DNA of 64,000 nucleotides from Antedon mediterranea (taxonomy: Eukaryota > Echinodermata > Crinoidea > Comatulida > Antedonidae): assembly GCF_964355755.1 (NCBI RefSeq), contig NC_092670.1, forward strand, positions 1,885,001 through 1,949,000, given 5' to 3'. A program made the translations under genes and the position numbers. Below the pieces are notes generated by a model. It saw nothing but the letters and a program-made list of their open reading frames with translations. It had not been told where the DNA came from and did no database searches. This document shows positions 1 to 12,868 of this stretch, in pieces. Position 1 is the stretch's first letter. Each line of letters opens with the position of its first letter.

Positions 1-1
1 G

Positions 2-2990
2 GTAGATGTAGTAGAAATTAAGGATCCTATCGGAGCATTTGCGTGGGAACCAGTTGGGTCGCGGTTCGCTGTACTTCATGGTGAATCACCAAGAATTGGT
101 GCTAGCTTTTATAATGTGAAGCCTAACAGTAAAATTGAGTTAATAAGTAAGTTACACAAATTAAGCATCATCAAATAGGTCAACTTAAGCCTGTTTTTCA
201 TTTAGGCTAATTTATACGTTGACTATTGCACATGCATAGTATTATTTTCATGTTTTATGACTTGAAAAATTGTACAATAAATCAAAACTTAGAATTGTTT
301 GTTTCGCGCGAATATATTTGCCTAGTGGAAAATATGCTGTAGAGCATTAATTTATATCTAATATTATAATCTGCATGAATCATTTGCTTGGGGTGAGCAT
401 CGGAACTTGTATATTCAATTTCATAGTTAACAATACTACAACTAAGACATTCTTTTTTATTATCTAGCTACATTAGAGAAAAAAGCAGCAAATGCATTGT
501 TCTGGGCACCAAATGGTCAATTTATAGTACTCGCTGGTCTGCGATCGTAAGTAAAGTATATACTAACTCTATGGCGTGTTTAATCGAAATTCATGTCATA
601 AATTGTATTTAATTCCACAAACCTATGTTTGGATTTACTGTAGAAAAGAAAAATATGAAGATTAAATTCTGCTATTTTTTAGACCTGTTTCATGTTTTCA
701 ATTCCAGAATGAATGGAGCATTGGAGTTTGTCGACGCCAATGACATGACTATCATGAACACGTCGGAGCATTTTATGGCAACCGACGTTGAATGGGACCC
801 AACTGGACGATATGTAGCAACAGGTGTCAGCTGGTGGAGTCATAAGGTTAGATTAATATCTTCTGAAGATTTTCCAGTTTGTGACACTCTTCCTATTTGT
901 TAAATTTTTCGCCTTTTGTTGGCAGGATGTTTGGAATTACAGAATAGATTAATATTCAAGGGGAAATTGTTTCACTGGACCTAAAGTTTATAGTCCTTAC
1001 TCTATCTACCACAAGAACCATGGAGCTAGTGGTGATGGCTGTTCCACTGTCTTAACCACTCGGTTCTCACATGTGGTTATGGCTACTGTTCCACTGTCTT
1101 AACCACTCAGTTCTCACATGTGGTTATGGCTACTGTTCCACTGTCTTAACCACTCAGTTCTCACATGTGGTTATGGCTATGTATTACTGTTCCACTGTCT
1201 TAACCACTCAGTTCTCACATGTGGTTATGGCTACTGTTCCACTGTCTTAACCACTCAGTTCTCACATGTAGTTCAAATATCAATTTGTTACTACGTACTT
1301 AAATGTGAGAATTAAAATATTGATTTATAACTATTTATATTGATGACTCTGCATTTGTGTCTGCAGGTTGACAATGCATACTGGATGTGGTCGTTCCAAG
1401 GAAAAGTACTTCAAAAATGCACTACAGATCGCTTCTGTCAACTGTTATGGCGGCCACGCCCACCGCCAGTGCTTACTGAAGAACAAATCAAGGTACTATC
1501 TACACCCCTTCACATTGAATGGAATAATCTGTCCAGTTTATTTACTTACTGTGAATTCTGAAAGATAGATAATATATATTAAAATGGAACCCATACTCTA
1601 CATAACTACTGTAAATCCTTTAGTTACAATTACATCTAATAAATAAAGAATCACAGGAAAAAGTGAAACATTCATTGAAAGCCCGATCATTAATTAATGA
1701 CAGTGACAGTGGCTTTGGCTGCTTCTGTGCTTTCCTGGCAGATAGTGACTATGATACATTTTCTCCTTGCATCATGTTTGTTTAATTTGTATTATATTTT
1801 GTAAAATGTGTCTTTTGCCTGATTAATTAATAGTAATAAAAGTATTGTTTATTTTTATCCTCCAAAGGATTTGAAAAAGAATATGAAGACGTACAGCAAA
1901 CGTTATGAATTGAAAGATAGAATGAGCCAATCAAAGGCCTCCAAGGTAAGACGATTTGTGGAAATAATGCAATAGTAGGCTAGTTACATTGTTTTGAATA
2001 GTGTATAGATTGATTTGACATAATGCAATAGTAGGCTAGTTGCATTGTTTTGAATAGTGTATAGATTGATTTGACATAATGCAATAGTAGGCTAGTTGCA
2101 TTGTTTTGAATAGTGTATAGATTGATTTGACATAATGCAATAGTAGGCTAGTTGCATTGTTTTGAATAGTGTATAGATTGATTTGACATAATGCAATAGT
2201 AGGCTAGTTACATTGTTTTGAATAGTGTATAGATTGATTTGACTTAAAATCTCATTTGAAGAACAAAACAATGAGAGTAAATCACAAATGGCACAGCCGA
2301 TAATTAGTGTGCGGCAAAATCAAAGTTTATTTTAACTTTTCTTGTAGGAAATCATTGAAAGACGTCGTGTATTGATGGAAGAATTTGAAAACTTCAAGAA
2401 ACAGAAAGAGGAACAACTTGCAGCAGAGAAGAAAGAACGTTTAGAACTGAGGAGAGGTAAGCAACAGTCATTACCAAACAGCCCTCTCTAGTTGTTGATT
2501 TACATTCATGGGCTTGCCTACAAATTGTAGATTGCAATTTCTTTTTTTTTCAAATCTTCTTTGTAACTTAAGATATGGAACGCTCACTATGCATAAATAA
2601 TTTATTCTCACTCATGGATGTGAATCAGACAAGATGGGCCTAATTTTAAGGCCTCCTAATTGTTTAATTTCAACACAGCACCAATTCAAGATTGATTCCT
2701 GATGAAAGGACATTTTTGTCCCACCTGTCCTTAACTCTAGCTACAACCAATCTCACCTTATTCAAGAGTAACTGTATATTTATTATACATGCATGGTTGG
2801 TCTAGCCAATCAGCACACAGAGGGGGTACTTGCACACCAATGAATTGGGTACTGAAAATATTATCAAAGAATATTTATTCTTTCAGGTATGGAGACTGAC
2901 TCATATGACAGTGGTTGGGATGAAGTTGCACAGGAAACTGTTGAATTTTTTATAAGCGAAGAAATCATTGAAATCGAAGATCCAGAGTAA
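2..2990 (+). CDS. EIF3B: Eukaryotic translation initiation factor 3 subunit B, C-terminal exons (5' part outside window)
   Basis: eIF3B is a core scaffold of the eIF3 complex that binds the 40S subunit in cytoplasmic translation initiation. Exons read as <2-146, 468-546, 708-846, 1367-1492, 1868-1945, 2348-2456 and 2887-2990 (stop TAA 2988-2990). All junctions are GT-AG and the phases agree. Diagnostic family stretches are EWDPTGRY and SWWSHKVDNAYW (end of the beta-propeller), [12 protein letters not shown], a charged helical segment with ERRR and KKERLELR, and an acidic tail ([23 protein letters not shown]). The N-terminal RRM and most of the propeller lie upstream of the window. Two introns carry minisatellites (1041-1270 and 1964-2243). 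Identity is very secure; exact exon ends are hand-called. Confidence 0.95.
1041..1270. repeat. 47-bp minisatellite in eIF3B intron
   Basis: About five tandem copies of a 47-bp unit containing gttccactgtcttaacc and ctcacatgtggttatgg; one copy carries a short insertion (tatgtatt). It lies in the intron 847-1366. Small ORFs inside it come from the repeat. Confidence 0.9.
1964..2243. repeat. ~57-bp minisatellite in eIF3B intron
   Basis: Five near-identical copies of a unit containing ataatgcaatagtaggc and gtgtatagattgatttg, in the intron between the exons ending at 1945 and starting at 2348. Confidence 0.9.
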
Positions 2991-3425
2991 TTGTGTTGCG
3001 TTCAACATCTTTTGGAGTTTCACGATTGAAATTCCAAACACGTTTGAGCCGTTTGGTCAGTTGCGCATTTGTAGATTTTCGGATTAATATTGAAGACCGA
3101 AAATCATTTAAACCCGGTAGCTTTGTTGGTGGGGTGTTAGTGCATTTGTGTGAGCAAAGCTGTAACCGGAAGATTATTTCTTATTGATATCCAGAATTTC
3201 TGATTAGTATCTTTGTATTGTATACTAATTATTATATAGAATTTGTCAAATCTTACTCAGTATAGTGTGGTATTGTTATACATTGGTATATTATCGTGAA
3301 TTTATAGTTGTTTGATTTTGTTTATTTAGCCTCCCTGCATTCCATAATTGATACTCAGCCTCAAATCGAAAAACATACCTCGTTAGAAACTTGTATTTGA
3401 ATACTATAATAAGTATTATCAACAA

Positions 3426-3431
3426 AATAAA
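3426..3431 (+). terminator. Candidate poly(A) signal of eIF3B
   Basis: AATAAA 436 bases past the eIF3B stop. The 2991-4121 gap between the two convergent genes otherwise looks like AT-rich 3' UTR and spacer with no supported gene. Confidence 0.5.
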
Positions 3432-3899
3432 ATTATTCTAAAACGATATTTTTTAGTTTTTAACAACAAATATGGTAATTGATTACAAACCATATTGTTT
3501 AACGTCGCCTACATATATTGTAGATTGCTCGTTTTGGAAAAGACGTCGTAAAAAACCCCGTCATAGGCACTTTTTTTATTTCTTTGTAGTATATAGTTTA
3601 ATTTCTTCATATAGTAATGTAGTCATTGGATTATTAATATATCATTCACCATTTACGATATGATATTAAATCTTATATGATAGTCAATGTCATTGATTCA
3701 GTTCTTTTTGTTGGTATATAAATTGCCCTCAGATGTTTGCATTATTCAGTCCATGGTCTACCATGAGACCAACGCACCTTCTTGAAAGTGAGCATATACC
3801 ATAACATTTTAGTGATGCCATGCAATGTAGAGTGCTAGCTTTTTTTTCCAATTTTACATTAATTTGTAATTAGTTACATCTTTATAAAAGAAATTACTA

Positions 3900-3905
3900 T
3901 TTATT
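3900..3905 (-). terminator. Candidate poly(A) signal of galactokinase
   Basis: AATAAA on the minus strand (tttatt on plus), about 217 bases past the galactokinase stop codon. Confidence 0.4.
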
Positions 3906-4121
3906 TCTCAAAAATAAATTGCCAAAATTATGATGCATTGCATTGTGGTTACAGCTTCATAAAAGAAATTACTGTACCTATCATTAATTTATAATACAAA
4001 CAGTTGAAATTATATATAATTTATAATATACAGTAATTATAAAATCTATTATGTTCAATATATCTGGGCTCCAATAGTACTGTACTTATTTGTCCTCATC
4101 AAAACTGCATGTTGTTAAATG

Positions 4122-7100
4122 TTACAACTGAAGTGGTCTGGCTCCATCACATGCTGCACATACATAGAATGTAGCATTACCGCTATACTTAGACTAAAAA
4201 GAAAACAAACATACATTAAAATGTTATATAATGTTACCACTATCATATGTTCCATTTTTTATTCTAATCAGCGACCAATACCACAGGTAATTAATTAGAG
4301 GGACACCACATGATGTACTTACTTGCATAGTTTCCACCGTGTTCTGTACAGCCTCTTTGTCAAGTAGGGTTACAGTGCAGCCTCCAAACCCACCTCCCGT
4401 CATCCTTGATCCATAAATGCCATCACATGACATCGCTAAATTTACTAAGTCATCTAGCTCTTTGCAGCTTACTTCGTAATCCTTACTAAAATAGAAAAAT
4501 TAATGCAAAAGATAGAAAATACACTTCTGTACTACCTATTTTCTACTTTTAGTTTAATTATTTATTTAATCTCGAGTTCTGTTCACACTGAAAAATGGGT
4601 GGAGTGTTTAAAAATAGAATCATTCTTATTTCGGATTCCGCCGTAAAAAATATGTGTGTGAAATGCACTAAAAATACAATTGTACTGTTAATGAAATAGT
4701 TTAGTACTTAAACTACAACATTTAAAAGTACTATGAAAAATAAAAAACTCTCAAGCATACACCAACTAACAATATAACATAAAAAAAAAAACATAGTATA
4801 TAATCAGTTCATCTACTGATTTTTAAAAAAGAAACTTTTTACAAATGTCATGTTATGCCCAACGTACCACAAAGAATTGTGGCTTTCCACCATCAGTTTA
4901 CCAAATGTGACAAAGTCAGAGCTTGACAATGCTTCTGCTGCTTTCGAGGTTCTTGTGATCTCGCTGATCACATGTCTAGCTCGTCTAAAAGTCACATCAT
5001 CAAGCTTTCCTACTTGATCTATAAGTAAAACATTTTACGAATTAAAAAACCTTTTTAAAAATAGTTAATTATGAATATATTTGAATAATTTAAACATAAA
5101 ACCAGACTTCTTATACCCCTTTCACATCGCATTTCATACACACAATGGCACACAAAATTCTGATGTTAAAATGCTGTGTGAGTTTGGCAAGGCGATGAGG
5201 ACGTGGTAATAAGTATACATCTGCCCAAACATAGTAGTAATATTCCCAAATATGGTATATGATATCATCACGTCCATATATGGGCACATCACATTTTTTT
5301 GTCAGTTTGATAGTGTAGACAAGGCTTTAGTATTTAAAAACTAGAAAGACCAAACAATTGTTAGTACACACAATAACCACAACAGAGAAAACAATTCACC
5401 AATTGCTTACGTTGAAGGTCTTCCATCGTTGCATCCCGAAGACTTTCTTTCCCAAGAGCCTTTGCTGCTTTGTAACACTGTTTACGTCGTGATGGGTACT
5501 CACTTCCGGTAAGTTCATGTTTGACGTTTGAGTTAGTAATTAGCACAACTATATTTGGGTTGGTCATGGCAACTAATTTAGCTTCCATTGATCTAGCAAC
5601 AAAAATAAAAATAGCTAGAATATGAGAATGAGGTCCAGTGCAGCATGTAAATCTCAATTTGTTTATTTTAATAAATTTATTTATATAAATCTTCAGGCAA
5701 ATACTAGAAGTTTAAAAGTAGGTGCTTGCTAAAAACACTTAAGTACACACTTACCTACAGTCTATAAGTAAAGCATTATCTTTTTTCCCCATAACAGAAA
5801 TGAACTGGTCCATAATACCACAAGGCATTTTGGGAAAGTCATGTTCAGCTTTCTGACAGGCTAAAGCCTTGTCTTTTGGACTTGTTTTAAAACTTGGATC
5901 CAGCTGCTCTAGGAAAGTATACGTTGCGACTTCTAGCGATGCAGAGCTGGAAACACCGCCTCCTATAGGCACAGTGGTACCTATCACAGCGCTGAATGAT
6001 GATAGGTTACCTGATAAGACAAAAAGACAGCGCAACATAACAGTTGGTTATGCACTTGTCAATATTGAATGACCTACAATATGACCCCGGGAGAGGTGCG
6101 TCATTTGTCCGATGTGCGTCAATACATTTAGGTGACGATGACGCACCCATTTTGATGCATTGTGGACATGTTGTTCATGATATGATGGGTGGTAAAGTGA
6201 CGGACACTGACACACCATGTTCATTGATGTGACGTACCATCTAGGTTTTGTGAATAATTATTTGTCAATGACGCACCTCTCCCGGGGGTCATATTGTGGG
6301 TCATTCAATTGACAAGTGTCAATCAATTGAATACAGAGCTCTGGGAGTGTAAGGTACTACTTTTGCTGTGTTATTCACCTTTGTAATTTTGTACAACTCC
6401 TTTTACATAGTTTGCCCATGCAGGTTCACCTGGCAGGAGGGGGATCTCACTTGTTGGAAGAGCAAATTCAACTTGTTTTGGTTCATCAACACCTTCAGCG
6501 GTTGTTATCACTGTACACATCCCACTGTTGGTTTTTGAGCCAACAAGTACCGTCACCATAGGCAGTGCCTGAATTGGAAAAGAAGAAAGATATTACTTTC
6601 TTTATTTTCATGTATATTCATCAATAAGTAAATAACAAACAAAAAACAGGATGCTTACCTGATCTGATGATGAAACATTTTATTTTTTTATTTGATCTAA
6701 CAATCAATAACATAAAATGATTATAATATCATTTACTCCATGATAATAGTTATATATATTTCTGCTAAAAAACAAAAGGCCTACGTACTACTAGTAGTAG
6801 TAGTATGCCTATAAACCTATAGGACTATTTTATATTTCCTAGCTAAGCCTAGCTACCTGTCCTAACTAGCTAGGCCTGGCTCTACTAAGCCTGGACTTTT
6901 GTTTAGGCTAAGTAAGTTTTAGTTAACAAACACAGTGCAAGTGGTGCATCCCCCAGCCAGCATCACCCACCACACAGATGATTGGACCAACTTACCATCG
7001 GAAAAACAGTGCAAGTGGTGCACCCCAGCCAGCCAGCATCACCCACCACACAGATGATTGGACCAACTTACCATCGGAAAAACAGTGCAAGTGGTGCACC

Positions 7101-7324
7101 CCAGCCAGCCAGCATCACCCACCACACAGATGATTGGACCAACTTACCATCGGAAAAACGAACCCATCGTTGTAGTCTGTATGCTCCCCTATCAAATTAA
7201 CTCTTCCTGGTGCACACGCTGCAACATCTGGTTTACTACCGAATTGTTTTAAGAATTCATTGCAAAGTTGGGAAAGTAACGTTTCGACTTCTAAAACCTC
7301 TGTTACCCGATTCGACGAAGACAT
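4122..7324 (-). CDS. GALK1: Galactokinase (GHMP kinase)
   Basis: Galactokinase phosphorylates alpha-D-galactose at C1 with ATP in the cytosol, the entry step of the Leloir pathway. Exons on the minus strand: 7148-7324, 6379-6568, 5755-6010, 5411-5592, 4868-5018, 4323-4485 and 4122-4187. This gives 394 residues, the usual length for GALK1. The galactokinase signature [12 protein letters not shown] is at residues 40-51, the GHMP ATP-binding loop [10 protein letters not shown] at about 137-146, the catalytic Asp lies in [12 protein letters not shown], and the C-terminal GHMP motif [12 protein letters not shown] is in exon 6. All introns are GT-AG with matching phases. GALK1 is preferred over GALK2 from overall length and motif wording; this is not proven. 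Intron 1 begins in a 76-bp repeat that copies the splice donor, and intron 2 holds a foldback element. Confidence 0.96.
5205..5328. mobile_element. MITE fragment, 'gtctacactatcaaac' family, in galactokinase intron
   Basis: Contains tccatatatgggcacatcac and ends in ttgatagtgtagacaagg. The same words occur in four other places (17304-17640, 29567-29728, 42048-42185, 49070-49200). Only the right half is clear here. Confidence 0.6.
6053..6317. mobile_element. Foldback/MITE element in galactokinase intron 2
   Basis: Terminal inverted repeats of about 50 bp. The left begins cacttgtcaatattgaatga and continues through ccccgggagaggtgcgtca; the right is its near-perfect reverse complement ending caattgacaagtg. 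The ~265-bp interior has no transposase. Confidence 0.8.
6939..7157. repeat. 76-bp tandem repeat that includes the galactokinase exon 1 splice donor
   Basis: Three units, with cttaccatcgg at 6991, 7067 and 7143 (exactly 76 apart). On the minus strand this word is CCGATGGTAAG, the exon 1/intron 1 junction. The copy at 7143 is the one that joins the coding exon. Confidence 0.9.
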
Positions 7325-7480
7325 TGTGTTAATTTACATTTATACTATAAAAGTATACTGTGTCATGTAAATTGCTTAGCTCATCATGTCACGACGTTCA
7401 AATAAACAAACATCATCCCAGGGTCGCGATTCCTAAAGCGTTATGATTGGCTGGTTAACACACGTGACTCCAGAAGTTAG
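7325..7480. promoter_or_regulatory. GALK1: 5' flank of galactokinase (presumed promoter)
   Basis: Sequence directly upstream of the galactokinase start codon. No TATA box or other motif is clear enough to name; the call rests on position only. Confidence 0.35.
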
Positions 7481-8336
7481 TTTGCGCAAAGAATATATAT
7501 CACAAGAATGAGTATTCCGCGATTTTTGCATGAGAAATTTGTAACATAGAGCTCCAGAGAGTGATGCCCGCCCTCATAAGGGCGGATGTATACATATTAA
7601 ATAAGACTTGATTTAATAGATATTATACATGTCACATTAAATAGAATTATGATAATAGTTTTGCAATTGTAAACTATTTTATAATACATATTTATTAACA
7701 AACTAGTGTACATTCACTTTTACAGACAATTATTTACTAACATGCTAAGTTAGTTCACAAAAAAGGCCTAACACAGCAACACCAAAAGTCAACGAATCGT
7801 TACTCAGCACGGCCTATTCTTTACCATTGCCCGTGTACTACTCTACGCCCGGTAAATTAAGTATTGTTTTTATGATATAAATCAGTATAAAATACATGTT
7901 ATTAATAGGAAAAAATGTTAAATGTCATTAACATTTATTTGTTTTACCAGAAACAAGTTAAATATAGGAATATTATTAAACTATCCTACGTGAAAACGCG
8001 TAAACACCAACACGCCCGGTCACGCTATTGTAGCGCCCGGTTGATAAAGCAAACTGTTTATACGGCAGTTTTTACTAAATAAATTGCATAAAGCGAACAA
8101 TTAAATATCCAAATAGTTTTTAACGTGATGTTGGCATGTAGTTGATAACATTTTTATCATCGGAAAATACTCCGGTGGTCCAGCCTTTGATTAGTGAAAC
8201 CTTCACCAAAAGTTGTATACATCCCAGATACATCCACACTTATGGCGGCGCCCTACCACATGGACAATATTACTGTTACAGGGAAAATCGCGGATTACTC
8301 ATTCTTGTGATATATATTCTTTGGTTTGCGCAAAGA
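7481..8336. mobile_element. Non-autonomous TIR element, ~0.86 kb
   Basis: The left end tttgcgcaaagaatatatat plus cacaagaatgag is repeated inverted at 8284-8336 with few changes. The interior has no recognisable coding sequence. Target-site duplication is unclear. Confidence 0.65.
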
Positions 8337-9250
8337 ACTTGGTTTGCGTGATGGATGGGTGAGTGGTGGTGGTGGTGGTGGTGGAGCAGAAATAATTAGT
8401 TCATGCTCGATTTTTACACGTTTGTTATATTGTGAATATTTTATTAACAATACAATCAATCATTTTACCAGATATATTATTATCAAATTAAAAATTATAT
8501 TACATTAATTAATAGCACACACACTGCTATCCAGTTTCAGCAATTGGTAGGCCTACAGTAGGCCACTATCCAATCGGAGGCCTAAAAAATAAAGTTGCTC
8601 TCACCACTACATACATCACCCGGCCCACCCACTATAAAAGCGGCTTAAGGCCTAGGCTACATGTACATTACCAGTATAGGACAATTTTTCCTTCCGAAAA
8701 TAATAAGAACCTGTTTAGTTCGAACATGGAGGTATACCTCCATGGTTCGAACTTCAATTCAAATAATATATATGTATATTCAAAACAATAAAACACGAAA
8801 TATACCACATTGTAGGCCTACAAAGCCAAACAATCCCACCACCAACTTCGTAAACGTAAACTTAACCGTCTGCGTGCTTTCCATATGCCCAGCGTTGCCA
8901 GCGATAAAATTTAAATTATGCCGTATCCTGTCTCAAATAATGCCAGATTGGGAAAAATAATGCCAGATCCCCAAAATTTGGCCCTAAACAGCGCCACCAA
9001 CGGTTGTATGTCTAATAAACGTTTGTAAAACCCCAACTGACACAAAATAGGGACTAAATTGTATCCCTATGTCGTTCAAAAATTGTATTTTTAGTTTTGT
9101 GAGTAATAACTAATAATTCTAAAAATATCTGGGGTGCGAAAATGGTAATTGCAAATGAAACAAACACCAACCCACGAACCCTTCTCCCCCCCCCCCCAAA
9201 AAAAAAACCTGTTACAGCCATGGAAATTTAGAATTTTTGAGCTGAAATAT
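8337..9250. other. Intergenic, no gene seen
   Basis: AT-rich sequence with a (ggt)n run near 8361, a near-perfect 37-bp palindrome at 8717-8753, and C and A homopolymers near 9185-9208. Short ORFs here have no family resemblance. Confidence 0.5.
8717..8753. repeat. 37-bp palindrome
   Basis: agttcgaac at one end and gttcgaact at the other, centred on ggaggtatacctcc, with a single unpaired base. It would form a cruciform or hairpin. Confidence 0.85.
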
Positions 9251-10065
9251 GAGAGCTGCTCGATCTTTGCACTTAATTTCAAATATGAAAGGATCTTAGC
9301 CCACCATAATTAGAAAATGGCAATTATAATTTAAAATAGGAAATAAAAATATATATTAAGTGTCTCCAGGACCTCAGCCCCACCATGGTTGATAAGAAAA
9401 TTTTGAAAAATGCTGATTTAAATGCCACTTAATTTAAAATATGAAATAAAAATATATTTATTAGTGTCTCCAGGATCTTAGCCCACCATAGTTCGAAAAT
9501 GGCAACTATAATTGAAAATAGGAAATCAAAATATATATTAAGTGTCTCCAGGACCTCAGCCCCACCCGGGGCCCCACCATGGTTGGGACTGGAGGTACAA
9601 CAATTTGGAAAAATAGAGCTGCTCAATGGCCGGAAATGGCACTTAATTTCAGATATAAAATAAAAATATATTTATTAGTACCTCCAGGATCTTAGCCCAC
9701 CATAGTTTGAAAATGGCAATTATAATTTAAAATAGGAAAAAAATATATATATATTAAGTGTCTCCAGGACCTCAGCTCCACCATGGCTGATGCTGAGGTA
9801 AGAAAATTTGGAAAAATAGAGCTGCTCAATGGGCGGAAATGGCACTTAATTTCAAATATGAAATAAAAATATATTTATTAGTACCTTCAGGATCTTAGCC
9901 CATCGTAGTTTTGAAAATGGCAATTATAATTTAAAATAGGAAATAAAAATATATATTAAGTGTCTCCATGACCTCAGCCCCACCATGGTTGGGGGTGAGG
10001 TAAAAAAAATGGAAAAATAGAGCTGCTCGATGGGCGGAAATGGCACTTAATATTAAATAAAAATT
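9250..10065. repeat. Degenerate ~200-bp tandem array
   Basis: Four or more alternating blocks containing 'aaaatggcaattataatt', 'tgtctccaggacctcagc' and 'ccaccatggttg'. Diverged tandem repeats without coding sequence. From 10066 to 11340 the sequence is plain intergenic with a run of 'aataatgcc' words (10630-10740). Confidence 0.75.
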
Positions 10066-11344
10066 ACCTCGCCCACATGGTCACTACTGGGGCTGAGAGG
10101 TGAAGAACATTTGGAAAAATAGGGTTGCTACGACGATGCAAATGGAACATAATTTGAAATATGGAAAACAAATTCTCCTAGAAGAAATTCTTTTTAAAAT
10201 TAGAGCTTCTAATTAGTTACTGGAAATTGCCATTTCAAGGGTTGGGGTAGAGGTGCGGCCACTTATAATTATGAACTGAGACAACAAAACCCCTTTCATA
10301 ATGTTTTCGTTCAATTGTCTCTATATCTGGGGATCCAATAACCTGCATGGTCTCTGAAATAGAGCAACATAATTGGCCAATAGCTAGCCTCTTCGGATTT
10401 TTTGTGCTGCCTATATCGGACACACGGTAGTTTTCGAGCAGCCTTCCTTTCCGAAGAGTCTATTTAAGTCCGAAACAAAAGGATGGAAGAACTATTGTAC
10501 GGAAAACCCGAACAGATCTGTTTTGTACAATATGATATTGTGTAAGGTGATATGTATTAAATTGCAAGATTAAACAAAATATTTTATTTTTGTTCTGTGG
10601 TATATTATTTTTTTGGTTGTTCAAAAAACACAAAATTATGCCAGATTATGCTAAAAACGGCTAAATAATGCCGCGGCATTATGCCAGATGCCGTGGGCCT
10701 CTAAATAATGCCAAAAAGCATAATAATGCCAGAAATGGCAACTATGCATATGCCGCGCGCTCGTAGCCTACGTCACGTGAAGGCAAATATCCAATGATGA
10801 CATCTAATCTATATTTTTTAAGTTGAGCGCTCTCCTTCACTTTTGTCCATTCTCACTTTGTTATATTTATATTTATATTTGTTATGCTCATTATTTTTAT
10901 GAATGAATAAAGAAACTAGAAATGTTACGACCTCATAATCATAGAAAAAAATGGAATAAACGTAAAAGTTTTGCGCATTTTTAAATTGTGCTAGACTTCG
11001 CATGGTAGGCCTTTTTGGATGGGTGACGGGTATGGTGTTATAGCACAATTAAAATATTATACTAATCAAAAAGTAGGCCTAGGATACATAGAAACTTCAT
11101 ACACCATTTGGAAATGTATCCTTGTCTTTCGTTAACATTTTGCTATGATTTGGAATTGAAAAGTTGAATAAGCAAGACCGCATGGTACTGAGAGGACATG
11201 ATTGACCCCATAACCAACATAAATAATTGAAAATGTTGTAAGTACAATCAACGAACTTGAGGGTCGTTGATACTAACATCTATTTATGAAGTACCTGGCA
11301 TGCATGCAATTTACGTGTGTACTTACACGTAGACGGACGGTGTA

Positions 11345-11556
11345 GTAAAAAAAATAGCAACAGTGTGACGCGTATTACACCCAAAAAATAGCAACAGTGT
11401 GACGCGTCGTAACCAAAAAAATAGCAACAGTGTGACGCGTCGTAACAAAAAAAATAGCAACAGTGTGACGCGTCGTAACAAAAAAAATAGCAACAGTGTG
11501 ACGCGTCGTAACAAAAAAAATAGCAACAGTGTGACGCGTCGTAACAAAAAATAGCA
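11345..11556. repeat. 33-bp minisatellite
   Basis: About six copies of a 33-bp unit containing atagcaacagtgtgacgc and gtcgtaac plus an A run. The unit length is a multiple of three, which creates spurious repetitive ORFs on the minus strand. Confidence 0.92.
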
Positions 11557-11890
11557 ACTGAACTTGCTTTGTTATAGTTGTTTATTGAATGAAAAAAAAA
11601 TCATTTTGAATCGATCACAGTATTAGTTGAGTTGTAAATATTTGTATACACGGTAATTTCATACACTTTATTTAAATTTCTAGCTAATAAAGTATAATTT
11701 AAAATATTCAAATTCATTTTTGCCTAATTAAATATGAAAACCTTTTGTGAAATCGAAATATCAATGGTGGGTGCACAATAACAATGCTTTTCTAAAATTA
11801 AATACATTTTAAGGATACCACCAATATTATAATAATTGTATTTAAAAACAAAATTATGAATACCACCAAATAGGATGCCAATCCATAAAG

Positions 11891-11894
<4 letters not shown>

Positions 11895-11938
<44 letters not shown>

Positions 11939-11956
11939 AGGTGGGGGGAGGGGGGG
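11895..11956. repeat. (TA)n, poly-T and poly-G low complexity
   Basis: A TA dinucleotide run is followed by a T homopolymer and a G-rich run. Confidence 0.9.
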
Positions 11957-12013
11957 TTGTTAAATTTTAATCAACCTTCGGAACTATATTATATTACAGT
12001 ACTATATTAATCA

Positions 12014-12420
12014 TCACCAACAAATCTCCATATTCAGCAGTAAAATATTAATATTCATGTTAATTACCACCAAATCATCAATATTCAACAGTACAATATT
12101 AATATTCATGTTAATTACCACCAAATCATCAATATTTAACAGTACAATATTAATATTCATGTTGATTACCACCAAATCATCAATATTCAACAGTACAATA
12201 TTAATATTTATAATGAATATATCAATCTTCACTAACAAATATCCATATTTAACAGTATCATTCATTACCAATACCACATAATATACATATTCAACAGTAA
12301 AATATTAATATTCATGACATGTTTATCATTCATTACCAACACATAATATATAATATTCATGATGATACGTTACCATTCATTACCAACGCCACATAATATC
12401 CATATTCAACAGTAAAATAT
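12014..12420. repeat. 51-bp minisatellite with degenerate flanks
   Basis: Clean units start at 12067, 12118 and 12169 (51 bp apart, with ccaccaaatcatcaatatt); decayed copies follow to about 12420. The unit is a multiple of three, so both strands carry artefact ORFs. Confidence 0.88.
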
Positions 12421-12868
12421 TAATATTCACTGTGTGAATAAGCTATTATCAATACAACAAAATATGCATATTCAACAATACAATATCTTTATTCATTATC
12501 AATAAGATTGTGAGAGTACCACATATTCAACACCAATGTCAAGAGTACTTTAGGAACATTAGGAACCTATATTCTACATAACTTCAGAGCAAAAGGTCAA
12601 CTTTAGAGCAAAAGGTCGCTTGATTTTGATATTCAGAAAATTACTATTACTATTAATTATTGTTAATACTGATTTAGGAATTCTACAGAGGATGCTGCAA
12701 TAAGTTAAATTTTCTTACTGCAGTAATTTTACTGTGGTTGCTGCAGTAATTATACTGTGGTAAACTGATTTTTAAATGGCAGGCCAATTTATTTTTCTTT
12801 TTACTGAATACTTAATTTTAAAAGTGGCTAAACAAATTTTACAAAATAATAAGTAAACATAAGGTTAG

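Noticed and set aside
6044-6232. Plus-strand ORF in galactokinase intron 2
   Set aside because: Lies inside the foldback element and has no family resemblance.
11323-11557. Repetitive minus-strand ORFs (RRVTLLLFF repeats)
   Set aside because: The frame is open only because the minisatellite unit is 33 bp; no start context, exon partner or family resemblance.
12014-12281. Overlapping ORFs on both strands
   Set aside because: Products of a 51-bp AT-rich minisatellite.
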